Positions 58,048 to 64,000 of a stretch of DNA of 64,000 bases are shown here, in pieces. Below the pieces are notes generated by a model that saw only the letters and a program-made list of their open reading frames with translations, was not told the DNA's origin and did no database searches. The translations under genes were made by a program, and so were the position numbers. The DNA comes from Saprospiraceae bacterium (GTDB taxonomy: Bacteria; Bacteroidota; Bacteroidia; Chitinophagales; Saprospiraceae): assembly GCA_958295895.1 (NCBI GenBank), contig CATQHI010000012.1:21435-85434 (forward strand), written 5' to 3'. The first letter of the stretch is position 1; each line of letters opens with the position of its first letter.

Positions 58048-58055
58048 CAAAGGTA
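58048..58055 (-). promoter_or_regulatory. -7 box (TACCTTTG) of the DUF4293 gene
   Basis: Exact TAnnTTTG match on the minus strand, 25 bases before ATG 58022. It lies seven bases from the oppositely directed box of the next gene. Confidence 0.6.
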
Positions 58056-58061
58056 GCCGCT

Positions 58062-58069
58062 TATCTTTA
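58062..58069 (+). promoter_or_regulatory. -7 box (TATCTTTA)
   Basis: One mismatch from TAnnTTTG, four bases before ATG 58074; leaderless type, back-to-back with the DUF4293 promoter. Confidence 0.5.
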
Positions 58070-58073
58070 CCCC

Positions 58074-60071
58074 ATGCTCCTGCGCGGCGTGGTTTCAGTT
58101 GTTTTCCTCGGTCTGCTCACGGCCTGTATTCCCCCCGGGGAACCTACGCCCGGTCGGACGGTAACCGTGGAACTCAGTGACAGTACGGCCCAGAGCATCC
58201 TCACGCTGCAGAACGAGCGGCGGGCCGAGGCCCTGCTTCCTTACCTCCACCGGGAAGACGAGCGGTACCGTTACCTGGCTGCCCGCGCGTTCGGTAGTTT
58301 TCCTGCCTTAGATGATGCTGTGGTAGACTCGCTGGCCTCGCTGCTGACGGATCCCAGTGAGGCGGTCCGGCTCCAGGCGGCCTATGCCCTCGGGCAGAGT
58401 GGGCGGGAGGAACAGGCGGCCGTACTTATGGGGGCTTTCGATCAATCCGGTAACTACACTACGTCCAACGCGGCTATCCTGGAGGCTGTGGGCAAGGTGG
58501 GTGATGCGGCTACGGTAGCGCTACTGGCCGGCATCACCACCTACGCTGCCCGGGATACTGTCCTCCAGACCGGCCGCATCTACGGACTGCTTTACGGGGC
58601 CTTACGCGGTCTGCACTCGCCCCAAGGCGATGCGGCGGTGGTGGAGCTCGTGCTGGACGCCGCGGTGCCCAATGAGGTGCGCTACCCGGCGGCCCAGTAC
58701 TTACAGCGTATCGCGTTCTCTCCCGACAGTAGTCAGGAACGCCGGTTACGGGCTCTGCTACGAACGACCGCTGACCCACTCATTGCAATGGGAGTGATCC
58801 GGACCCTGGGTCGTAGTGGGCGTCCGGCCTCACGCGTGTCACTGCTCCGCCGTCTGGATGCCCGCCCGGACTGGCGCGAACGGGTGGAGGTGCTGCACGC
58901 ACTGACCGGATTCGAGTACGCCTCGGTGCGTGAATCCGTTGTAGAAGCGCTGCGCGACCCGCACCCCCTGGTAGCTCGCACGGCGGCAGACTATCTCTTG
59001 GAGTACGGCATACCCGCCGACGCCCCCCTATACTTTCAGCTCGCAGCCGACCTGCCGGCTCCAGTAGCTGTCCCCCTCTACCGGGCCGCTAATCGCCACC
59101 TTTCCCCCTTCCTGACCGACTACCGCAGCCGCATCACCAATACACTCCGCGAACGCTACGCTTCGACCACCGAGGTGTACGAGCGCGCCGATCTGCTTCT
59201 GGCCCTGGCGGAGTTTCCCTGGATGTACCGCGTACTGCATACCTACTACCAGGAAGCCGAGCACCCCGTACTGCGCACTGCAGCTGCCGAAGGACTACGG
59301 ACAATTGGGGAGCGCGACGATTTCGATAGCTTCTTCCGCGGCAGTCGGCAGCGGGTACGTGCGGAACTGGCGGATTACTACCGCGAGCTAATTGAGGGGC
59401 GGGAGGAGGGACCGGCCTATCATGCTGCGCTCGCACTCTCGGCGCAGCCCGCGACCTACCGTGCGATCTACGGCGACCTAGCCTGGCTCGACGCTGCGCT
59501 GGACCGTTTTGAATTGCCCCGCCAGTTAGAGACCTACAACGAAGTATTGAGCGCTCGGAATGCCCTGGTAAGTCAGCAACGGCAAGCTACTACTACCAGT
59601 CCGCAGCGTGTACGCTCAGCCGATTGGAGCTTGCTTCAGGCGGACGGCGACCGCCGCATCGTACTGACCACTACTCAGGGCACCATCACCCTACGACTCT
59701 GGCCTACGATTGCGCCGGCTACCGTAAGCAGTTTTCTTACGCTGGTCCGGGAGGGCTACTACAACGGTAAGACATTCCACCGCGTGGTACCCAACTTCGT
59801 AGCTCAGGGCGGGGGGCCGCGGGGAGATGGCTTCGGTAGCGAGGACTTCGTACTCCCCACCGAGACACCCCACCTGCACTGGGACCGCACCGGGCTCCTG
59901 GGTATGGCCAGTGCCGGACGGGATACCGAGGGCGTGCAGTTTTTCATCACCCACCGCCCTACTCCCCACCTGGACGGCAAGTATACCATCTTCGGAGAGG
60001 TGGTGGAGGGGCAGGAAGTGGTCGATCGGCTGGTACCGGGCAGTCAGATCGAGTCCGTACGGCTAGAGTAG
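58074..60071 (+). CDS. HEAT-repeat lipoprotein fused to cyclophilin-type peptidyl-prolyl isomerase
   Basis: 665 residues from ATG 58074. A lipoprotein signal (LRGVVSVVFLGLLTAC, lipobox LTAC) is followed by about 450 residues of HEAT-like helical repeats (YLAARAFGSFPALDDAVVDS; LQAAYALGQSGREEQAAVLM; ARTAADYLLEYGIPADAP) and a C-terminal cyclophilin domain: FHRVVPNFVAQGGGP, GLLGMASAGRDT, GVQFFITHRPTPHLDGKYTIFG. Cyclophilins speed prolyl isomerisation in protein folding. Together the two parts suggest an outer-membrane or periplasmic lipoprotein chaperone. The track start at 57897 lies in the antisense gene and is rejected. Confidence 0.88.
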   Translation: MLLRGVVSVVFLGLLTACIPPGEPTPGRTVTVELSDSTAQSILTLQNERRAEALLPYLHREDERYRYLAARAFGSFPALDDAVVDSLASLLTDPSEAVRLQAAYALGQSGREEQAAVLMGAFDQSGNYTTSNAAILEAVGKVGDAATVALLAGITTYAARDTVLQTGRIYGLLYGALRGLHSPQGDAAVVELVLDAAVPNEVRYPAAQYLQRIAFSPDSSQERRLRALLRTTADPLIAMGVIRTLGRSGRPASRVSLLRRLDARPDWRERVEVLHALTGFEYASVRESVVEALRDPHPLVARTAADYLLEYGIPADAPLYFQLAADLPAPVAVPLYRAANRHLSPFLTDYRSRITNTLRERYASTTEVYERADLLLALAEFPWMYRVLHTYYQEAEHPVLRTAAAEGLRTIGERDDFDSFFRGSRQRVRAELADYYRELIEGREEGPAYHAALALSAQPATYRAIYGDLAWLDAALDRFELPRQLETYNEVLSARNALVSQQRQATTTSPQRVRSADWSLLQADGDRRIVLTTTQGTITLRLWPTIAPATVSSFLTLVREGYYNGKTFHRVVPNFVAQGGGPRGDGFGSEDFVLPTETPHLHWDRTGLLGMASAGRDTEGVQFFITHRPTPHLDGKYTIFGEVVEGQEVVDRLVPGSQIESVRLE

Positions 60072-60082
60072 TGTGATGTACT

Positions 60083-60090
60083 ACCTTGCG
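60083..60090 (+). promoter_or_regulatory. -7 box (TACCTTGC)
   Basis: Near-consensus four bases before ATG 60095 of the M20 gene; leaderless type. Confidence 0.5.
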
Positions 60091-60094
60091 CCAT

Positions 60095-61276
60095 ATGACC
60101 GAGCTTTGCACCCGCGTCCGCGCCCTGAGTGAAGAAACGGCGGCGGCTACCGTGGCGGACCGGCGCCACCTGCACGCCCACCCGGAGCTGAGCTTTGCGG
60201 GGCACGCTACGGTGCGGTACGTACGCGAGCGGTTGGATGCGTTGCATATCCCCTACCGGAAAGTGGCGGGTACCGGTCTGGTGGCAGAAATACGGGGGGG
60301 CAGTGGACCGACCGTGGCCCTGCGCGCCGATATGGATGCGCTACCGATACAGGAAAAAAACGAGGTAGCCTACCGTTCGCAGACGCCGGGGGTGATGCAT
60401 GCCTGCGGGCATGATGTGCATACGGCGGCGCTGCTGGGGGCGGCACGGATTTTACTTCCGCTAAAGGATCGACTGGGCGGTACGGTACGCCTGCTCTTCC
60501 AGCCCGGGGAGGAAAAACTGCCCGGTGGGGCTACCCTGATGTTGCGGGATGGGGCGCTCGAAAATCCGGTACCGCAGGCTATTTTCGGTCAGCACGTGCA
60601 CCCTCCCCTGCCGGCGGGTACGGTGGGCTTTCGACCGGGCATCTACATGGCGAGTACCGATGAGCTCTTTATGACCGTGTGCGGACGGGGAGGGCACGGG
60701 GCCATGCCGCACCAGACGGTGGACCCGATCGTAATCACCGCGCAAGTAATCACCGCCCTACAGCAACTGGTGAGTCGCGAGACGGACCCTACCCTACCGG
60801 TGGTGCTGACCTTCGGGCGCATCGAGAGCGAGGGTGGCGCGACAAACATCATCCCCAATGCCGTACACCTCCAGGGTACCCTACGTACGCTGGACGAAGA
60901 CTGGCGCAAGGAACTGCACCAGCGGCTACGGCGTACGGCGGAGGGAATCGCCGCAGCGCTCGGGGGAACAGCGGAGTTGGAGGTACGCCACGGGTATCCC
61001 TTTTTGAAGAACAATGAGGCCCTCACGCGCTGGGCGCAGGCCGAGGCGCGTACCCTACTCGGTGAGGACCGGGTGGTGGACCTACCCATCCGCATGACCG
61101 GCGAGGACTTTGCCTTTTACAGCCACCGGCTACCGGCCTGCTTTTACCGGCTGGGTGTGGGGGGACCGGGGCATGCGAATAGTCCGGTGCATACGGATAC
61201 CTTCGATGTGGACGAGGGGTGTCTGCGGACGGGGGCGTCGCTGTTAGCTTGGTTCGCGCTGCGGCGGCTTACTTGA
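60095..61276 (+). CDS. M20-family amidohydrolase (aminoacylase/hippurate hydrolase type)
   Basis: 393 residues from ATG 60095 (MTELCTRVRALSEETA); the track's TTG 60086 starts three codons earlier. Metal-binding and catalytic positions of M20D enzymes are present: ADMDALPIQE, MHACGHDVHTA, the FQPGEEKLPGGA Glu pair and GQHVHPPLPAG. Enzymes of this group hydrolyse N-acyl amino acids or hippurate. The C-terminal dimerisation region and the last His region (RMTGEDFAFY) are intact. It ends tail-to-tail with the SMP-30 gene. Confidence 0.92.
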   Translation: MTELCTRVRALSEETAAATVADRRHLHAHPELSFAGHATVRYVRERLDALHIPYRKVAGTGLVAEIRGGSGPTVALRADMDALPIQEKNEVAYRSQTPGVMHACGHDVHTAALLGAARILLPLKDRLGGTVRLLFQPGEEKLPGGATLMLRDGALENPVPQAIFGQHVHPPLPAGTVGFRPGIYMASTDELFMTVCGRGGHGAMPHQTVDPIVITAQVITALQQLVSRETDPTLPVVLTFGRIESEGGATNIIPNAVHLQGTLRTLDEDWRKELHQRLRRTAEGIAAALGGTAELEVRHGYPFLKNNEALTRWAQAEARTLLGEDRVVDLPIRMTGEDFAFYSHRLPACFYRLGVGGPGHANSPVHTDTFDVDEGCLRTGASLLAWFALRRLT

Positions 61277-62195
61277 GCTGCTCGCGCCAGTTCAGGATCA
61301 GATACACCCCCTCATCGGCCGTCACAAAGAGGTGCTCGTACACGATGGCCAGATTCACGGCGGTGCGGTCCAGCTTAATCTTGCCCTGCAGGTTACCGAT
61401 CAGGTCGGCGACGTAGATGCCATCGCCACCACCTACGAGTAGCTTATCGCCATCGGTGAGACTTCCGTCGGGTACGCCCTTGTCGACCGGGAAACAGTAG
61501 CGGGGGTTGTTGGTAATCTTAGCCGTAGCGGGATCGAAATCGTAGGCGTAGACAGCCTTGCGGCGCTTGAGCTTCACGCCATCGTCGTGCGCGCCGTCGT
61601 TGCTGGTATCGGTAACGTAGAGGGTCCGCTCGTCGGGGCTGAGGGCAAGGCCGTGGGGCATTTCCAGTCCGCAGTCGAAGGCGAAGGGTTGTCCATTTTT
61701 GGGTAGTACGTACAGGCTCGGCTCCAGCTCCGGCGGCGGCCGAAATCCCTGGCGGAAACCGTAGTCGGGATCGCTGACTACCATGTGTCCCTGTTTACTC
61801 ACGATCACTTTGTTGAGGCTATTCAGCGGTTTGCCGTCGTAGCCATCAAAGAGCACGCTGCGCTCCTGGGTAGCCAGGTCGAGCCGGGTCAACTGGGCGG
61901 GGCGGTCCATGTCTCCCTGTTCGCAGACTAAGAGCCCCTTGCCGTCGGGACTCAGGCACATACTATTGGCCATGTTAGCATCGTGTAACCATTCCTGTGC
62001 CTGGAGGGATTCGATTTCGGAGCCGATCAGGTCGGTCCAGCTACCGTCCTTGTCTAACTGGTATGCACCAAAGTCCAGGTACTGAATACCCACCCGCGGC
62101 GGGTCCATCTTCTTAGTCGTAGAAAAGTAGAGCCGTTGCTGCTGGGGGACGTAGGTGCAGCCTTCGTGGGCGTCGCAGGGGATGAAGTAGGTCAA
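61269..62195 (-). CDS. SMP-30/gluconolactonase-like beta-propeller protein
   Basis: About 308 residues if started at TTG 62195 (LTYFIPCDAHEGCTYV). The remainder is beta-propeller: metal-site-like MANSMCLSPDGKGLLVCEQG, GKPLNSLNKVIVSKQGHMVVSDP and LSPDERTLYVTDTSNDG, as in SMP-30/gluconolactonase enzymes (lactone hydrolysis, calcium or zinc site). The track ORF reaches 62438, but that extension translates the G/C-rich repeat element and has no homologous pattern; no ATG is available nearby. A TTG start is inferred. It overlaps the end of the M20 gene by 8 bases. Confidence 0.78.
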   Translation of the reverse strand: MTYFIPCDAHEGCTYVPQQQRLYFSTTKKMDPPRVGIQYLDFGAYQLDKDGSWTDLIGSEIESLQAQEWLHDANMANSMCLSPDGKGLLVCEQGDMDRPAQLTRLDLATQERSVLFDGYDGKPLNSLNKVIVSKQGHMVVSDPDYGFRQGFRPPPELEPSLYVLPKNGQPFAFDCGLEMPHGLALSPDERTLYVTDTSNDGAHDDGVKLKRRKAVYAYDFDPATAKITNNPRYCFPVDKGVPDGSLTDGDKLLVGGGDGIYVADLIGNLQGKIKLDRTAVNLAIVYEHLFVTADEGVYLILNWREQLK

Positions 62196-62196
62196 G

Positions 62197-62421
62197 GGGG
62201 GGGGATTTAGGGAATAGGGATTGGGGGATGTAGGGACTAGGGATGGAGGGACGGGGGGTAGTCGTTGGAGTAACCAGCGTGTGTAGGCGTCGTGTTCGGG
62301 CGGGGACGCAGGTGCAGTAGAACGCGGAACTGCCTTACCTTGCATCCCGAGTCCCCCCCGTCCCGAGTCCCCCTCGTCCCTCCGTCCCCCGTCCCCCTCC
62401 CATCCCTTATCCCCTCCCCCC
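62197..62421. repeat. Intergenic element with G-rich left arm, GC-rich motif and C-rich right arm
   Basis: 62197-62263 is a string of GGGATT/GGGACT-type words on the plus strand; 62343-62421 is a string of GTCCC/ATCCC-type words, so the arms are word-level complements. The GC-rich leader motif (copy g) lies between them. The element covers the space between the SMP-30 and rsmA starts and has the same architecture as the elements at 24.7 and 47.2 kb. Confidence 0.8.
62298..62317 (-). repeat. GC-rich leader motif copy g
   Basis: Minus-strand CTGCACCTGCGTCCCCGCCC, two substitutions from copies a and b (first T to G and a central G to T), oriented toward the SMP-30 gene. Confidence 0.65.
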
Positions 62422-63198
62422 TTGCCCACCCGCGCCAAAAAATCCTACGGCCAGCACTTCCTTACCAACGAGCACTACGCCCGGCAGATCGCCGAGGCGA
62501 TGGAGCTTACCTCATTATATAAGGACGTACTCGAAGTAGGCCCCGGACAGGGCATGCTCACCAAGCACCTGCTCGACCGCCGCGCGGACTTTCACCTCAA
62601 GGTGGCCGAGGCCGACCGCGATATGGTTGTTTACCTCAATACCCACTACCCGGAGCTAAGCGACGATATCCTGGAGGGAGACTTTCTCCGACAGGACCTC
62701 ACGGAGGTATTCGGCGGCAAACCCTTCGGACTCGTAGGTAACTTCCCCTACAACATCTCCAGTCAGATCCTCATCAAGCTGCTCGACAACTACCGGCTGA
62801 TCCCGGAGATGGTGGGTATGTTCCAGAAGGAGGTGGCCGACCGGGTGATCAGTGGCCACGGCAGTAAGGTCTATGGGGTGATCGGGGTGCTGATGCAGTT
62901 GCGGTACGAGCCCTCGCTCTGCTTCAACGTAGGTCGCGGCAATTTTCAGCCGCCGCCGAAGGTACAGAGTGCGGTAATCCGGCTAGTACGCCGCCCGGAG
63001 CCCTTGATTGCCGACGAGCACTACGGTACGTTCAAGCACGTGGTGAAGTCAGCCTTCGGGCAGCGGCGCAAAATGCTGCGCAATAGCCTCAAGTCGATCT
63101 TTCCGGCGGAGGTGCTGGGGGAAGAGATCTTTCGGCGGCGGCCGGAGCAGGTGTCGGTAGAGGATTTCGTAGCATTAGCAGAACGGGCGGCGGGTTAG
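62422..63198 (+). CDS. rsmA: 16S rRNA (adenine(1518)-N(6)/adenine(1519)-N(6))-dimethyltransferase
   Basis: 258 residues. It methylates two adjacent adenines near the 3' end of 16S rRNA during ribosome assembly. The SAM fold begins KKSYGQHFLTNEHYARQI and VLEVGPGQGMLT; the catalytic NLPY-type motif reads NFPYNISSQI, the expected N-x-P-Y. The C-terminal LRNSLKSIFPAEV helices are intact. A TTG start at 62422 is preceded by the C-rich repeat; the context CTTGCCCACC is identical to that of the thiolase-fold gene start. Confidence 0.93.
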   Translation: MPTRAKKSYGQHFLTNEHYARQIAEAMELTSLYKDVLEVGPGQGMLTKHLLDRRADFHLKVAEADRDMVVYLNTHYPELSDDILEGDFLRQDLTEVFGGKPFGLVGNFPYNISSQILIKLLDNYRLIPEMVGMFQKEVADRVISGHGSKVYGVIGVLMQLRYEPSLCFNVGRGNFQPPPKVQSAVIRLVRRPEPLIADEHYGTFKHVVKSAFGQRRKMLRNSLKSIFPAEVLGEEIFRRRPEQVSVEDFVALAERAAG

Positions 63199-63445
63199 AA
63201 CAGTAGGCACCATATCGATGTCGGCTATACAGCTACGCAAATTGTGAATACTTCTCCAAAAGCGGCTACAAATTATTTTGTGCTATCCGCTGATAGTCAG
63301 TGAGTTAATTCAAATTACCCCTTAGAACAGGGTCTATTTTACCGCAGAATTAGCTGCACAGGTGTCCTTTTTTTCCTGATTTCGCCCCTGACCTTTGTGA
63401 TCATCAAAGCGGGAATACTTCCCCCTTCACTATCACATCGTCAGC
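63199..63445 (+). other. AT-richer spacer with a near-palindromic operator candidate
   Basis: 247 bases without an ORF. It is less GC-rich than its neighbours. CTTTGTGATCATCAAAG at 63393-63409 is a near-perfect palindrome, overlapping a GACCTTTG -7-like box (63390-63397) ahead of the last gene. The layout suits a Crp/Fnr-type or other repressor site, but no family can be named. Confidence 0.4.
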
Positions 63446-63904
63446 ATGCCTCATTTACACGCTATTTTTTCTGATTACCACGCCGCCTGCCGCCGGGGGC
63501 TGCGCCTTTCGGTACACCTGGGCTCGCCGCGCTCGGGCAACTGTAGCGCGACCGGTATTTGCAGTCTACAGTCGCTGGACTACGTGCCGCGGCAGTCCTG
63601 CGCCGTAGTCCTACCGGCTTACCTGCGGTTAGACCGGCCTACGGGTCGGCTGCTGCTTCACTTCGATACGTCTGCCATTACGGAGACTGCGCGCGGGCAG
63701 CACTTTGCCAATGATCGCTTTCGGGTGCCGTGTAGCTACCGGCTGCCGAGCTGGGTGGTGCGGGGGTTGGACTTGCCGGCTGGGGTGTACCGGATTGTGC
63801 CGGGGGAGTATCCGGTGCTAGGGGACGGGGTTTTTACTACGCTTTCTGTAGGGATTACTACGGCGGTTACCGCACGGATGCGGGGGCTGGGGGTGGCGGC
63901 TTAG
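63446..63904 (+). CDS. Hypothetical protein with N-terminal GSPRSGNC...GIC motif
   Basis: 152 residues, no signal peptide or membrane helix. Cysteines cluster near the front (HLGSPRSGNCSATGICSLQS) with two more later (RQSCAVV, RVPCSYR). The rest is beta-rich (RLLLHFDTSAITETARG; GLDLPAGVYRIVPGEYPV). I do not recognise the family. It sits alone, after rsmA, with a palindrome at its promoter and a 15-bp tandem repeat starting right after the stop, so it may be a separately regulated accessory gene. Confidence 0.65.
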   Translation: MPHLHAIFSDYHAACRRGLRLSVHLGSPRSGNCSATGICSLQSLDYVPRQSCAVVLPAYLRLDRPTGRLLLHFDTSAITETARGQHFANDRFRVPCSYRLPSWVVRGLDLPAGVYRIVPGEYPVLGDGVFTTLSVGITTAVTARMRGLGVAA

Positions 63905-63905
63905 G

Positions 63906-64000
63906 GGCTTGGCTCTTGGCGGCTTGGCTCTTAGCGGCTCGGCTCTTGGCGGCTCGGCTCTTGGCGGCTCGGCTCTTGGCGGCTCGGCTCTTGGCGGCTC
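63906..64000 (+). repeat. 15-bp tandem repeat (minisatellite), continuing past the window end
   Basis: Six full copies of GGCTYGGCTCTTRGC plus a partial one begin two bases after the stop of the unknown gene. The first two copies have GGCTT where the later ones have GGCTC. The array runs off the window edge. Confidence 0.95.

Noticed and set aside
62196-62438. N-terminal extension of the SMP-30 ORF
   Set aside because: It translates the G/C-rich repeat element (GKGGGDKGWEGDGG-type sequence) and has no family-like pattern.
1-64000. CRISPR arrays, tRNA or rRNA genes, transposases, prophage
   Set aside because: None recognised by eye on either strand. A tRNAscan-SE/Infernal and CRISPR finder run would be decisive; the only tandem array (63906-64000) has no spacers.

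Overview
The window is a gene-dense, high-GC (roughly 60% by eye) chromosomal segment of a Bacteroidota bacterium, most likely a Lewinella-like member of Saprospiria (inference). Supporting signs are PorP/SprF, two secreted proteins with gliding/type IX secretion C-terminal domains (NGDG..ND motifs), BatA- and BatE-like proteins, OstA-like and DUF4293 proteins, a 31-residue AURKAIP1/COX24-type ribosomal protein, TAnnTTTG promoters, and no recognisable Shine-Dalgarno sequences. I see no rRNA, tRNA, CRISPR array, integrase or transposase.

Layout. 1-5.8 kb: truncated M28 peptidase; an HD-domain protein fused to a Pycsar-type membrane effector domain; a divergent run of DUF1232, helical and membrane-anchored PspA-like genes; and a degenerate serine protease fused to a zinc ribbon and YbjN-like domain. 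5.8-12.1 kb: membrane MutS-like ATPase, galE, PhnP-like hydrolase, OstA-like, BatE-like. 12.1-20.3 kb: AtpZ-like, PorP/SprF, bile-acid-type symporter, a 915-residue type IX secreted protein, SCP2, alaS. 20.4-24.7 kb: mreBCD-mrdA. 25-28.7 kb: PA2169-type protein, LolD-like ATPase, DUF389, MscS. 28.7-34.4 kb (minus): LysM, Ig-like lipoprotein, lectin/type IX secreted protein, phosphatidylcholine synthase and two membrane proteins. 34.5-37.8 kb: thiolase-fold protein overlapping a FadJ-like multifunctional enzyme. 37.9-44.7 kb: sigma-54 activator, a broken CheB-CheR-PAS gene, a small unknown and an intact CheB. 44.7-52.6 kb: dipeptide epimerase-fumC, BatA-like, dihydroorotase-like, glycosyltransferase, tadA, lipoprotein. 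52.6-64 kb: gmk-yicC, HU-TPR, the tiny ribosomal protein, rng, DUF4293, HEAT-cyclophilin lipoprotein, M20 hydrolase, SMP-30 protein, rsmA and one unknown gene running into a minisatellite.

How the genes fit together. Cell shape and wall (mreBCD-mrdA), envelope biogenesis (OstA-like, LolD-like, PorP, phosphatidylcholine synthase), translation and RNA handling (alaS, tadA, rng, yicC, rsmA, AURKAIP1-like) and central metabolism (fumC, galE, beta-oxidation) form the housekeeping part. The less ordinary material is a membrane-stress or defence-like island at 1.3-5.8 kb, a thiolase that has lost its canonical catalytic residues but stays coupled to an apparently intact FadJ-like partner, a CheB-CheR-PAS gene with four same-direction frameshifts, a recurring 16-22 bp GC-rich leader motif, intergenic repeats built as word-level inverted copies, and many start codons only 4-6 bases behind a promoter -7 box, which suggests leaderless mRNAs.
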